Source: Acinetobacter piscicola (GTDB lineage: Bacteria; Pseudomonadota; Gammaproteobacteria; Pseudomonadales; Moraxellaceae). Taken from it: a stretch of DNA of 64,000 nucleotides. Location: positions 1 through 64,000 of the forward strand of contig NZ_NIFO01000005.1 of NCBI RefSeq assembly GCF_002233755.1. Reading direction: 5' to 3'. Within the stretch, counting starts at the first letter, position 1. Every line of letters starts with the position of its first letter. The notes beneath the pieces are model-generated. The model ran no database searches, was not told the DNA's origin, and saw nothing but the letters and a program-made list of their open reading frames with translations. A program made the position numbers and the translations under genes. Shown one piece after another: positions 24,831 to 35,210 of the stretch.

Positions 24831-25541
24831 ATGCCTTCTAATTTTGCACAACTTAGTACAGATGCTTTGTCTCCTGGTCAACTACCTGAGTCAGTCAAAG
24901 CTTTACTCAAAAGAGCTCACATCAATCGTTTTCCAAAACGATCTACAATTATCGATGCAGGTTCTGAGTCAAAATCGCTGTATTTAATTTTAAAAGGTTC
25001 AGTTTCAATTATTTTACGCGAAGATGATGAGCGTGAAATTGTTGTTGCGTATTTGAACCCAGGGGATTTTTTCGGGGAAATGGGATTATTTGAGCAAAAT
25101 CCTCAACGTACAGCGGAAGTGAGAACCCGTGACGTATGTGAAATTGCTGAAATTTCTTATGATAATTTCCACGAAATTAGCAAACAGTATCCAGACTTAA
25201 GCTATGCAGTATTTGCACAGCTTGTTCGCCGTTTGAAAAATACAACTCGCAAAGTAACAGATTTAGCATTTATTGACGTATCTGGTCGTATTGCACGTTG
25301 CTTAATCGATCTATCCTCTCAACCTGAAGCAATGATCTTGCCAAACGGTCGTCAAATCCGTATTACTCGCCAAGAAATTGGACGTATTGTTGGTTGTTCA
25401 CGTGAAATGGTTGGTCGTGTTCTTAAAACACTTGAAGAACAAGGTATGATCGAAACTGATGGTAAAGCAATCCTAATTTTTGATGTCTCTTTAGATGAAT
25501 CAACTTTTTCTGAAGATGATGCTGATCATGACGAAGAATAA
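24831..25541 (+). CDS. vfr: cAMP receptor protein homologue (Vfr/CRP)
   Basis: This 236-residue regulator has a cyclic-nucleotide-binding domain at about 20-135. The phosphate cassette is FGEMGLFEQNPQRTAEVR, in which Glu and Arg contact cAMP and Thr replaces Ser as in other Pseudomonadales. A linker helix for dimerisation follows, then the winged helix with recognition helix GRIVGCSREMVGRVLKTLEEQG. The N-terminal extension and the acidic tail (DESTFSEDDADHDEE) go beyond enteric CRP. It should control catabolic and surface genes in response to cAMP. It is monocistronic, divergent from the YhfA-like gene and closed by a strong terminator. Confidence 0.93.
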   Translation: MPSNFAQLSTDALSPGQLPESVKALLKRAHINRFPKRSTIIDAGSESKSLYLILKGSVSIILREDDEREIVVAYLNPGDFFGEMGLFEQNPQRTAEVRTRDVCEIAEISYDNFHEISKQYPDLSYAVFAQLVRRLKNTTRKVTDLAFIDVSGRIARCLIDLSSQPEAMILPNGRQIRITRQEIGRIVGCSREMVGRVLKTLEEQGMIETDGKAILIFDVSLDESTFSEDDADHDEE

Positions 25542-25643
25542 AATAATTTAAGCTAAATTGAGAACTGACTCTTCTTATAAAATATTTGGCTGAAATAAGA
25601 TCATCATTCTCTTATCGTTTAAATCTTGTATCTAAATAATGTT

Positions 25644-25672
25644 AAAAGCAAACTTTCGAGTTTGCTTTTTTT
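25644..25672 (+). terminator. Terminator of the vfr gene
   Basis: AAAAGCAAACT (25644-25654), loop TTCG and AGTTTGCTTTT (25659-25669) form a stable hairpin with a T-run. Confidence 0.9.
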
Positions 25673-25840
25673 AGATTTATAGAGCTAAATTTCACCATTT
25701 ATATAAGAATTTTTAACAAATTTATCACATATAGATAATAATATCATTTTATTAAAACCCCTGTTGTGAATTGATTTACGCTATGATTAACCTGCATCAA
25801 TTATCCAACAAATTTTTAATTATTATTCTAAGGATGTTCA

Positions 25841-26890
25841 ATGAAATCAAATCGTTTAGGGCAATCTGATCTTATCGTTCCAGAAATTTGCCTAGGTACA
25901 ATGACCTTTGGTGAGCAGAATGATCAAAATCAAGCCTTTGAACAATTGGCTTACTCACTTGATCATAATCTCCATTTTTGGGATACAGCCGAGATGTATC
26001 CAGTGCCACCCAAACCTGAAACGCAAGGTTCAACAGAAACCATTATCGGAAATTGGATTGCTCAAAATGGGCAGCGCGACAAACTTATTTTAGCAACAAA
26101 GATTGCAGGCCCACAACAAGGTGGTAGCCATATTCGTGATGGTCATACAAAGTTCATTCAATCTGAAATTGAATCTGCGCTAGATTCCTCTCTAAAGCGA
26201 TTACAGACAGATTATATTGACCTATACCAACTGCACTGGCCACAGCGCGCTACCAACTTCTTTGGCTCGCTAGGCTACACCAATCAGCATGCAGCGCTTA
26301 CAGAGAATATAACTCCACTTGAAGAAACACTCATTGCACTATCTAACGAAGTTAAAAAGGGGCGCATTCGTCATATTGGACTGTCCAATGAAACCCCTTG
26401 GGGAACAATGAAATTCCTACATCTCGCTGAACTGCTTGGCCTAGAAAAAGTTGTAAGTGTGCAAAATCCTTATAGCTTGCTCAATCGTACTTATGAAGTA
26501 GGTATGGCTGAAATTGCTCAGTATGAAAATGTGGGATTGCTGGCATACTCTCCTCTTGCATTTGGTTTTTTAACTGGAAAATACCGTCATGGCGCTCGCC
26601 CTGCGGATGGACGTATTACATTATTTTCACGTTTTAGTCGTTATACCAACCCACAAAGTGAATGGGCAACTGAGCAATATGCCTTACTTGCCGAAAAACA
26701 TGGACTCAGTTTAACGCAAATGGCTCTAGCTTTTATTAAACAACAGTTCTTTGTAGATAGTACCATTATCGGTGCAACGACCATGAATCAATTAAAAGAG
26801 AATATCGATGCATTTCAAATTGATTTGTCTGAAGAAATTTTGACTGAAATCAATGCAATTCATCAACAGCAGCCAAACCCAGCCCCTTAA
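25841..26890 (+). CDS. tas: Tas-like aldo/keto reductase
   Basis: This 349-residue NADPH-dependent TIM-barrel oxidoreductase is closest to Escherichia coli Tas. It opens MKSNRLGQSDLIVPEICLGT and has MTFGEQND. The catalytic Asp and Tyr are in HFWDTAEMYPVPP, the Lys is in ILATKIAGP, and the His in YIDLYQLHWP. The C-terminal IIGATTMNQLKENIDAF loop binds the cofactor phosphate. The physiological substrate of Tas is uncertain (it can suppress tyrosine auxotrophy when overproduced in E. coli). It is monocistronic, with AGGATG before the ATG. Confidence 0.9.
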   Translation: MKSNRLGQSDLIVPEICLGTMTFGEQNDQNQAFEQLAYSLDHNLHFWDTAEMYPVPPKPETQGSTETIIGNWIAQNGQRDKLILATKIAGPQQGGSHIRDGHTKFIQSEIESALDSSLKRLQTDYIDLYQLHWPQRATNFFGSLGYTNQHAALTENITPLEETLIALSNEVKKGRIRHIGLSNETPWGTMKFLHLAELLGLEKVVSVQNPYSLLNRTYEVGMAEIAQYENVGLLAYSPLAFGFLTGKYRHGARPADGRITLFSRFSRYTNPQSEWATEQYALLAEKHGLSLTQMALAFIKQQFFVDSTIIGATTMNQLKENIDAFQIDLSEEILTEINAIHQQQPNPAP

Positions 26891-26946
26891 TACAAATTAA
26901 CGATTCAGCTGAGTATTTTTATTGTTTTACAAATGATGACGTGCTT

Positions 26947-26983
26947 AAAAAACAAAAGGATGCTTACGCATCCTTTTGTTTTT
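26947..26983. terminator. Bidirectional terminator between tas and the M48 protease gene
   Basis: ACAAAAGGATGC (26952-26963) and GCATCCTTTTGT (26968-26979) are perfect arms with A-rich and T-rich flanks, serving two convergent genes. Confidence 0.9.
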
Positions 26984-26997
26984 AGACAAATTGTCTA

Positions 26998-27783
26998 TTA
27001 TCTTCCGCCACGTGCATTATAAACTGCCATTGCAGCAGGCAAATTCTTTTTCATCGCATTGATACGTGCCGCATCGGATGGATGTGTTGACAATATTGCA
27101 GAACCTTGGGCCCCACCTTGTTTTGCCATTTTTTCCCACAATGTAATCGAAGCCTGAGGGTTATATCCTGCTTTCGCCATCATGATCAGTCCACCTTGGT
27201 CAGCACGGCTCTCTAAGCTACGTGAGTATGGCAACCCAACACCAACTTGACTTCCCAAGTCGATTGCAGCATTACCTAACTCACCAATTTGGCTACCTGC
27301 ATACGATTTACCAATGCCTACAGCTATATTTGTTAGAGCTTGTGCACCTAACTTTTGTTTAGAATGTTCTTCTAAAGCATGCGTCATTTCATGTCCCATC
27401 ACAGCCGCAACTTCAGCTTCTGATAGATTCAATTTATTCACAATACCTGTATAAAATACAACCTTACCACCTGGTGCTACATAAGCATTAATCGTGTCAG
27501 ATTTTAATACAGCCAATTGCCAATCAAACCTTTGCCCTGTCTGGTTCATTTGATCTGCATATGGTTTTAATTTAACAAATGCGCTATAAATTTTTTTATA
27601 GGTAGCAGATGAAGTATCTAAAGTATTGTTTCCACGTGCTTCTTGTACAGTTTTATTAAAACCTTGAGCCGCACTCATATTCAAAGTCGCTGAATCAGCA
27701 CCAGCCATATCTGCAAACGTTGTACAACCCGAAATTGACAATGTAGCTGCAGCACATAAACCTAGCAGTAATTTGTTCTTCAT
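26998..27783 (-). CDS. M48-family metalloprotease lipoprotein
   Basis: This 261-residue precursor has a lipoprotein signal ending SISGC (about Cys20). The gluzincin zinc motif is HEMTH in AAVMGHEMTHALEEH, with the third ligand Glu in SRSLESRADQGGL. This is the LoiP/YcaL/BepA-type set of periplasmic Zn proteases that degrade misfolded outer-membrane or periplasmic proteins. It has no TPR repeats, so it is LoiP-like rather than BepA. The ATG at 27783 with GGAGAA upstream is preferred over an ATG 15 bases earlier. It ends at a shared bidirectional terminator. Confidence 0.9.
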   Translation of the reverse strand: MKNKLLLGLCAAATLSISGCTTFADMAGADSATLNMSAAQGFNKTVQEARGNNTLDTSSATYKKIYSAFVKLKPYADQMNQTGQRFDWQLAVLKSDTINAYVAPGGKVVFYTGIVNKLNLSEAEVAAVMGHEMTHALEEHSKQKLGAQALTNIAVGIGKSYAGSQIGELGNAAIDLGSQVGVGLPYSRSLESRADQGGLIMMAKAGYNPQASITLWEKMAKQGGAQGSAILSTHPSDAARINAMKKNLPAAMAVYNARGGR

Positions 27784-27897
27784 TATAATTTTCTCCATAA
27801 AAAAGTTGAACTTTACAATGACGCGATTATATTCAATAACTTGGGAGCAATAAAATAAAATAAGTTACAGATTCATAGGATTTATGTAAGTGTTCTG

Positions 27898-28203
27898 TTA
27901 TAAAAACTGCACAATTAACCAATAAACGAGACAAATCACATTTAAAATTAAATAAACTTGGCTTAATGGTTTTATTTTTTCATTAAGTTCGACATTTTTC
28001 CGTTTCGCAAAAAGAATCGCATTTTGAACCAAAATAATAGGAACCAAAATACAAGCAATAATCACACTCAAGCCTAATAGTGCACTATTAATCAATGTTT
28101 GGTCTGTTGTTTGTGCCTGAATAATCATTAATGCTATCGTCGGTGCTCCCCCCATAGCAAAGATCAGTGAGTAAAAGATTGTATTTGAAATATTTTTTAG
28201 CAT
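27898..28203 (-). CDS. Small hypothetical membrane protein
   Basis: This 101-residue protein has three hydrophobic helices, at about 8-28, 40-65 and 80-100, separated by a basic loop (AKRKNVELNEKIK) that should be cytoplasmic. The ATG at 28203 has GGGATG just upstream. It lies between purA and the M48 protease gene on the same strand, separated from purA by a terminator. No family is recognised. Confidence 0.55.
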   Translation of the reverse strand: MLKNISNTIFYSLIFAMGGAPTIALMIIQAQTTDQTLINSALLGLSVIIACILVPIILVQNAILFAKRKNVELNEKIKPLSQVYLILNVICLVYWLIVQFL

Positions 28204-28429
28204 CCCACAAACCCAGTTCCATTTTATTAATGATCTATTCTAACAAGCTTGCAATCTATGCATAGCATATTCAATCACGACTTTAGTCTTTATTCTTGAA
28301 TTAAATAACTAAATAAAACACTTCAAAATAATCATAGTTGGATCAATTTAACGCTATTTATAATATACACATATATTGAATACTGATGATAAAAATAAAT
28401 ATCAGTGTCACTCACACTAAATTCTTAAA

Positions 28430-28455
28430 TAAAAAAGCCTCGTAAATACGAGGCT
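28430..28455 (-). terminator. Terminator of purA
   Basis: AGCCTCGTA (28436-28444) and TACGAGGCT (28447-28455) form the stem, with six T residues following on the minus strand. Confidence 0.88.
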
Positions 28456-28479
28456 CTCTTACTTTACTTAATTTAGAAA

Positions 28480-29814
<1,335 letters not shown>

Positions 29815-29871
29815 TCATGCTGTTAAAATTGAAAACCACACATCAATGAGAGAAACATTGATGCCTAGCGA

Positions 29872-31038
29872 TTAAATATTTTCGATCTTCCATTCACCTG
29901 CAACAAGTATCATTTGGTGTGTTGCATTTGGAATAGAGCTTAAATCATCATTACCCAACAACTGTATTACACTTAAACCTTGGCTACGTGCTGTTACAAT
30001 TGCTGCCGATAAGGCTTTGTCAGCACCCTTTGGTGCTACAACAGTTTCAATCTTTTTGAATTGACCGACACTCAGTGCATAAAGGTCACAACTAAAACCT
30101 GTTGCAGGACGTGCACGACCAAAATGCTCACCGATACCATCATAACGACCACCTAAAGCAAGCGGCGCCGCACGATTCGGGGCATATACAGCGTAGGTTA
30201 AACCTGTGTGGTAATGGTATGAACGCAATTCCACAACATCAATACCAATACGCAACTTAGGCCAACGTGCTTGAATCTCAACTTGAGTTGTCACAAGCAC
30301 ATCAAATGCATGCTTAAACGCTTCATCAGTTAAAATATTTGCACTTAAATTTGCTTGTAACGCAGTTAAATCACTTGCATAGCGACCTAAAGCGTAAAAA
30401 TCTGAGCCAAATTTCAATTCTTTTGTAAATTCAGCAAGTTCAGGCAATGCTTTACGTTGATACAAGTCAGAAAGTTGATGCTCTGTATCTTTACTTAAGC
30501 CTGCTTGTTTCACTAAGCTTCTAAATAGACCAACATGCCCTAAATCTAAATGAACACTTTCAACTAACTCTGCTGTCTCAAGCAAACCTAGCATCACGTC
30601 AATCATTTCAACATCAGCGTCAATGCTATCTGAACCAAAGAGTTCTGCACCTAATTGTAATGGTGCACGGGTGGTATTAAAACCTTGAGGCTTGGTATGA
30701 AGTACAGTACCTGCATAGCAATAACGTGCCACGCCTTCTACTGGATGTACATGCGCATCAATACGTGCCACTTGTGGTGTCATATCGGCACGCACACCAA
30801 GTAAACGACCTGAAAGTTGGTCGATGACTTTAAAAGTGGCTAAGTCTAAATCTTGATTCGATTCGGAAAGAGAAGAAAGCGATTCGATGTATTCGATAAA
30901 TGGCGTGTACACCAACTGATAACCTCGAGTTGCGAGGAAATCTAAAGCTTCACGGCGCAATTGTTCAATAATCTGCGCTTGCTCTGGTAATACATCAGCT
31001 ACACCATCAGGTAATAACCATGTCTCTGAAATGGGCAT
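29872..31038 (-). CDS. hisZ: ATP phosphoribosyltransferase regulatory subunit HisZ
   Basis: This 388-residue paralogue of the histidyl-tRNA synthetase catalytic core works as the regulatory partner of short-form HisG in the first step of histidine biosynthesis. Motif 2-like and HisA-like motifs are recognisable (GVRADMTPQVARIDAH, YHTGLTYAVYAPN), but no anticodon-binding domain follows, as expected for HisZ. Its presence implies that the genome has a short HisG elsewhere. It is followed by purA. A hairpin with a T-run lies 40 bases upstream of the start. Confidence 0.95.
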   Translation of the reverse strand: MPISETWLLPDGVADVLPEQAQIIEQLRREALDFLATRGYQLVYTPFIEYIESLSSLSESNQDLDLATFKVIDQLSGRLLGVRADMTPQVARIDAHVHPVEGVARYCYAGTVLHTKPQGFNTTRAPLQLGAELFGSDSIDADVEMIDVMLGLLETAELVESVHLDLGHVGLFRSLVKQAGLSKDTEHQLSDLYQRKALPELAEFTKELKFGSDFYALGRYASDLTALQANLSANILTDEAFKHAFDVLVTTQVEIQARWPKLRIGIDVVELRSYHYHTGLTYAVYAPNRAAPLALGGRYDGIGEHFGRARPATGFSCDLYALSVGQFKKIETVVAPKGADKALSAAIVTARSQGLSVIQLLGNDDLSSIPNATHQMILVAGEWKIENI

Positions 31039-31371
31039 GTTGTAAACCTAAATCCTGTCTGCGCGGAACTAATCCGCATAAAAAAATCGGGAGCACACCC
31101 GATTTCTCTTAGTTTACCACGTTCATTTACACTGTGCATTAATAAAATGACTTTTACCTAGGGAATAATAGGCTGCTCTAGACACATTTTAATCAAATCA
31201 CAAAATGCATTGCAAAATAGTACCAATAGCGTCCTCTTATATTACATTTTCCAAACTTAAGTCATTTTATTACAAAGATTTAGATTGATATTTTTACGAT
31301 TAAATTTATAATTTTTCACTCAAAAAACATACAAAGATTGAAGACACAACAAACTCTCTGGGGAAATATTA
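31039..31371. other. Leader region of hisZ-purA with a 5' terminator-like hairpin
   Basis: On the minus strand AAATCGGG-loop-CCCGATTT (31084-31091 with 31098-31105) is followed by seven T residues, 43 bases before the hisZ start codon. No minus-strand gene lies upstream that would need a terminator. A TGGTAAACT sequence just upstream could be an extended -10 element, which would place the hairpin at the 5' end of the mRNA. The rest of the 333 bases has no coding signal. Confidence 0.55.
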
Positions 31372-31881
31372 ATGGAAATGCATAGCAATCTGTACTACAA
31401 ACATCCTGACTCAAAAGTCATGGCTGAATTAAATCGTTTATTCGAAGAACACAAAGGAGATCAAGATAAATTTATTGCCTCGGCAATAGTACTTAATCCT
31501 GAGCAAGGTCAAGAACTTGCAACAGATATTGTAAATAGTGTTGATAATGTCGAATTCGATCTTGGGCCAGAATCACTTTATTCTATCGAAGGCTATTCTA
31601 TTGCTCATTTTGTACATGGTTCATCTGGTGATGAATTTATCGAAGCAATTTTACTTTTTTTAAAAGCCTTAGTTCCAGATATTCATGCACAAGCTTGGGG
31701 TTGTGGTGATGATGATCCTTGGGAATTTTGGTTTAAATTTGAAGGTGATGAACTGGTTCGTGAAGATGACGAACCCTTTAATGATCCTGAGGAAGATGAA
31801 GAAATCAAAGCCTCAATTTACACATGGTGGCATGCAGATTTACCGAAGAAGATCAAAGAAGGTTTTTTAAACGAAGAATAA
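31372..31881 (+). CDS. Acidic hypothetical protein
   Basis: This 169-residue soluble protein is very acidic, with a DDDPWEFWFKFEGDELV core and an Asp/Glu-rich segment (EDDEPFNDPEEDEE) near 140. No signal or membrane segment is seen. A GGGGAAA site precedes the ATG, and Met3 is an alternative start. The aromatic-rich beta pattern and the acid tail suggest a small regulatory or immunity-like protein, but I recognise no family. It is convergent with the cysteine hydrolase gene and shares a bidirectional terminator. Confidence 0.65.
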   Translation: MEMHSNLYYKHPDSKVMAELNRLFEEHKGDQDKFIASAIVLNPEQGQELATDIVNSVDNVEFDLGPESLYSIEGYSIAHFVHGSSGDEFIEAILLFLKALVPDIHAQAWGCGDDDPWEFWFKFEGDELVREDDEPFNDPEEDEEIKASIYTWWHADLPKKIKEGFLNEE

Positions 31882-31910
31882 CGTTGGGGCTTAGGAAGTT
31901 AAGCAAATTT

Positions 31911-31953
31911 AAAGGGAAGTATAAAAATCAAAATGAATATACTTCCCTTTTAC
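31911..31953. terminator. Bidirectional terminator between convergent genes
   Basis: AAAGGGAAGTAT (31911-31922) and ATACTTCCCTTT (31939-31950) are perfect 12-base arms around an A-rich loop. Confidence 0.75.
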
Positions 31954-31974
31954 TTAGGCTATTTTAAGTTTTGA

Positions 31975-32517
31975 CTATTTTAAATAATCATCAATACTCA
32001 CGACTTCTGAAAACATTTGAAACGCCGACAAACAGGCAGTTTGTACATCTTCTGCTTGAACCGTTCTGTCTGAATAGCTCAGTTGACGAGTGGCTGTAGC
32101 TTCCGCAATGATCGTAGGTTGGTATCCTAACTCTGCTGCTGCACGTGAGGTTGCATCAACACACATATGCGTCATCATGCCACTCACTACTAATTTTTCA
32201 ATACCAAGCCGCTCTAATTCTGCTTTTAAAGTCGTTTGGAAAAAACTATTGGGATAGTGCTTTTCAATCACGATAGAATCAGCCTTTACACGTAAACCTG
32301 AATGAAGTGCTACACCCTCCGTCTCGGCTTCAAAGAATGATGCATTGGGCTGATTGGCTATATGTTGAATATAAATAATCGGTTGATCATTCTTTATAAA
32401 GCTAGCCTCCAGTCTATTGACTTGTTTTAGAGCCTGCTCTGCACAGAACAATTCCATCTTCCCTTGAGGGAAATAATCATTTTGTACATCTATGACTAAT
32501 AATGCAGTTTTACTCAT
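31975..32517 (-). CDS. Isochorismatase-family cysteine hydrolase
   Basis: This 180-residue protein has the Asp-Lys-Cys triad of the nicotinamidase/isochorismatase fold. The Asp is in ALLVIDVQNDYF, the Lys in IVIEKHYPNSFF and the Cys in SGMMTHMCVDATSRAA, preceded by the cis-peptide region. Proteins of this build hydrolyse small amides or carbamates. The specific substrate cannot be told. It is divergent from an Lrp/AsnC regulator 124 bases away, which probably controls it. Confidence 0.9.
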   Translation of the reverse strand: MSKTALLVIDVQNDYFPQGKMELFCAEQALKQVNRLEASFIKNDQPIIYIQHIANQPNASFFEAETEGVALHSGLRVKADSIVIEKHYPNSFFQTTLKAELERLGIEKLVVSGMMTHMCVDATSRAAAELGYQPTIIAEATATRQLSYSDRTVQAEDVQTACLSAFQMFSEVVSIDDYLK

Positions 32518-32641
32518 ATTCTTTTCCTAACAGTTGTGTTGATGTTTTTATAAGATTAATCAAAACAGCTGGTGATTTGCAGTCACTCATGAAAGAATAA
32601 TTCTCTAGAAACTTTCAAACTGAAAATTTGTTCAATTTACT

Positions 32642-33052
32642 ATGTTGCCAAATGACCCGATTGATCTAAAAATCTTAAAAATACTGAAAACTGATTCTCG
32701 CCTAAGCAATAAAGAGATCGGGAAATTAGTACATCGTACAGGTCAAGCTGTAGGAAGTCGTATTGCCCGAATGCAAGATGAAGGAACAATTCAGAAATAT
32801 ACGATTACGCTGCACCATCAATCGACACAATTTATCCGTGTAATGATGCAAAATAATGACTTTGAACAGTTTGAAGCTTTTATCGCTCAATTTGATTCAA
32901 TTGAAACTTGCTATAAAGTATGTGGTTCTGCCTGCTATATGTTGGTTACGCATTTCGATACTCATGCAATCAATCATTTTATAGAACAACTTTCTGAATG
33001 GGGACAATACTCAGTCGATAGTGTAGTAAGAGCGATAGAAACACAGCCTTAA
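32642..33052 (+). CDS. Lrp/AsnC-family regulator
   Basis: This 136-residue protein has an N-terminal helix-turn-helix (DLKILKILKTDSRLSNKEIGKLVHRTGQAVGSRIARM) and a short RAM ligand-binding domain with GSACYMLVTHFD in place of the usual GxxDyll. It is slightly shorter than most Lrp proteins (about 150). Placed divergent from the cysteine hydrolase gene, it likely regulates that gene. It is convergent with the frameshifted Lrp gene at 33076. The ATG at 32642 is the only reasonable start. Confidence 0.85.
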   Translation: MLPNDPIDLKILKILKTDSRLSNKEIGKLVHRTGQAVGSRIARMQDEGTIQKYTITLHHQSTQFIRVMMQNNDFEQFEAFIAQFDSIETCYKVCGSACYMLVTHFDTHAINHFIEQLSEWGQYSVDSVVRAIETQP

Positions 33053-33075
33053 TTTTTATCTCCTCATCAACAAGA

Positions 33076-33536
33076 TCAATCCAACGGTAGTTCCGTTGTA
33101 TGCTTAATTTTTTGTAAAGGAATTTCAGTTTTAACATTTTGAATCCCTGAAATTTTATTCAAATGACTAATTTGAAACTTACGATAGGCTTCTAAATCTG
33201 ATACCACGATTCTTAAAAAGAAATCGCAATCCCCTGCCATGAGCTGACATTCTACAATTTCTGGAATGTCCATATGGTATCAATGAATTGATTTACTGCA
33301 CGTTCATCTTGGCTTTTCAACCAAATCCGCGCAAAAACAATGAGGCTTAAATTGACTTTCTGTGGATTCACTAAAGCGACATATTGGTCAATCACACCCG
33401 CATCTTCCAATTGCTTTACTCGACGCAAACATGGCGACGCAGATAATCCAATTTGTTCAGCTAATTCATTATTTTGCAATTTACCATCACGCTGCAAAGC
33501 TTGCAGAATACGGCGATCTGTTTGGTCTAGTTTCAT
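33076..33536 (-). pseudogene. Lrp/AsnC regulator, frameshifted (probable AzlB-like)
   Basis: From 33536 the gene reads a complete Lrp helix-turn-helix (LDQTDRRILQALQRDGKL, GLSASPCLRRVKQLEDAGVI) and half the RAM domain to about codon 88, then falls out of frame. The second half (MDIPEIVECQLMAGDCDFFL to the stop at 33076) continues in another frame. Restoring one base near 33270-33275 would join FIDTI to DIPEIVECQL and give a normal protein of about 153 residues. It is divergent from azlC, the place AzlB has in Bacillus subtilis. This is either a real single-base lesion or a sequencing error. Confidence 0.85.
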
Positions 33537-33686
33537 AAAAACCTTTTTGGTATTTAAATTTAAAAAATTAAATATTTAAGCAATATTATTTCAAAATTAG
33601 TTTTTATAACAGCAACTTTAGCGAAATATAGCGAATCAATTGGCATAAAATAGAATCCACTCGTTCTACTTACCTTTGAGCTACGC

Positions 33687-34430
33687 ATGTTTAGTTTTAA
33701 AAACACGATGCTAGAACTTTCTTATTCTTTAGGATTTAGGGAGTTTTTACGTGGGATTAAAGTTTCTATTCCAATGTTATTAGGGATTATTCCTTTTGCA
33801 TTGGTTTTAGGAACACAAGCGGCTCAAAAAGGTTTTTCAGCTTTAGAAGTTCCTTTGCTCACAGGTTTAAATTTTGCAGGAGGTTCAGAATTCGCCATTA
33901 TTGAAGTCTGGACACAACCACCACAACTTTTATTCTTGATTTTAATAACATTTTTGGTCAATAGCCGTCATATTCTAATGGGTGCAAGTCTTGCACCCTA
34001 TATTCAACATCTACCTAACCGAAAAGCACTGCCATTATTGTTTTTTATGTGTGATGAAAGTTGGGCATTGAGTATTACAGATGCTCATAAAAATAATCCA
34101 CGTAACCCCTATCATGGCTTTAGTGTGTTCTTTTATATCGGTTTATGTTTTGCCCTATATGTCATGTGGGTCGTTTTTACCACTTTAGGCGTAGGAATAG
34201 GCTCATTCCTTGGAGATGTGACTAAATTTGGCTTTGACATGGCATTTCCAGCTGTTTGTTTAGTGCTTTTACGAGGTATGTGGAAAGGCTTTAAACCTGC
34301 ATTACCATGGTTATTTAGCTTAGTCGCAGCAGCATTGGCTTATCTCTATTTGCCGAATGGTTGGTACGTTTTAATCGGTTCTATTACTGGAGTTATAGCC
34401 GCATTTTTCTTAATAGGAGATGAAGAGTGA
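33687..34430 (+). CDS. azlC: Branched-chain amino-acid exporter, AzlC-type large subunit
   Basis: This 247-residue LIV-E family membrane protein has about seven to eight helices. Its N-terminal signature is FLRGIKVSIPMLLGIIPFALVLGTQAAQKGFSA. GLNFAGGSEFAIIEVW and NSRHILMGASLAPYI, with the conserved Asn-Ser-Arg-His, are diagnostic. With AzlD it exports branched-chain amino acids or analogues. The stop overlaps the GTG of azlD by four bases, so the subunits are translationally coupled. A broken Lrp regulator lies divergent, so repression may be lost. Confidence 0.92.
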   Translation: MFSFKNTMLELSYSLGFREFLRGIKVSIPMLLGIIPFALVLGTQAAQKGFSALEVPLLTGLNFAGGSEFAIIEVWTQPPQLLFLILITFLVNSRHILMGASLAPYIQHLPNRKALPLLFFMCDESWALSITDAHKNNPRNPYHGFSVFFYIGLCFALYVMWVVFTTLGVGIGSFLGDVTKFGFDMAFPAVCLVLLRGMWKGFKPALPWLFSLVAAALAYLYLPNGWYVLIGSITGVIAAFFLIGDEE

Positions 34431-34726
34431 TTCATACAGCGACTTTTATTGCGATTATATGTGTTGCGCTTACTACTTATTCAACACGTGTTTTAGGTTA
34501 TTTATTACTCAAAAATAAAACATTAAGCAAAAAAACTACACGTATTTTACAAGTGATTCCGGGTTGTGTACTTATTTCAGTGATCGCTCCTTATTTTGTT
34601 TCAGACAATCCAGCGAATTTAATTGCAATTGTGCTTACTTTAGCTGCTGCTTGTTACTTATCGCTGTTGCCTACAGTAATGATCAGTATTGCTGCCACAG
34701 GTGCTTTGAGATACTTTTTAAACTAA
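34427..34726 (+). CDS. azlD: Branched-chain amino-acid exporter, AzlD-type small subunit
   Basis: This 99-residue protein with three to four helices is the partner of AzlC. Family marks are the early TYSTRVLGYLLL and VIPGCVLISVIAPYFV, followed by two hydrophobic helices. The start is a GTG inside the last codons of azlC (GTGA overlap). The two subunits assemble one transporter in the inner membrane. Confidence 0.9.
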   Translation: MIHTATFIAIICVALTTYSTRVLGYLLLKNKTLSKKTTRILQVIPGCVLISVIAPYFVSDNPANLIAIVLTLAAACYLSLLPTVMISIAATGALRYFLN

Positions 34727-34806
34727 TTAAATGCGTATCTCTTTAATCGTGAATAATAACTTGAATAATCAAATGTAGTGATTCAATCGCTTCAAAATAC
34801 GATGAA

Positions 34807-35106
34807 TCATTTACCTGAAAAATTCTGTTGTAATAAACGAATGAATTCTGCATTTTGTAATTCAACTTGCGCCATACGACTTGTGGTTTTATCAATCACT
34901 TCTTGCTGTACATGCATTTTTTTTGCTAAATCCTGCATAATTTGTAAAGTCTGTTTGAGATGTTCTTCTTGCGCATTGATATGCTGCTCTTGATCTTGCT
35001 GAATCGTCAAAAGTTCTTGATTGTCTTTAGAAAGTTTTCCAGTTTGCCAAATTAAAAAAATCATTGCCAAATAAAGGAATACGATTCCTGTAATTATAAA
35101 TATCAT
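34807..35106 (-). CDS. Single-pass membrane protein with coiled coil
   Basis: This 99-residue protein has an N-terminal transmembrane helix (MIFIITGIVFLYLAMIFLIW). A Gln/Glu/Lys-rich helix of about 70 residues follows, with heptad-like hydrophobic spacing (LLTIQQDQEQHI, LKQTLQIMQDLAKKM), a likely coiled coil in the cytoplasm. The ATG at 35106 with GGGGAA upstream is preferred to a TTG at 35118. No family is recognised. Such proteins often act in envelope or division scaffolds, but nothing here shows it. Confidence 0.65.
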   Translation of the reverse strand: MIFIITGIVFLYLAMIFLIWQTGKLSKDNQELLTIQQDQEQHINAQEEHLKQTLQIMQDLAKKMHVQQEVIDKTTSRMAQVELQNAEFIRLLQQNFSGK

Positions 35107-35210
35107 TGTATTCCCCAAAATAAAACTTGATATAACAGTATAAGTAAGTTACTCATCAAAAAATAATCATTAAATCTATCTAGAATGAATAAAACATTCA
35201 TACGAAGTCA

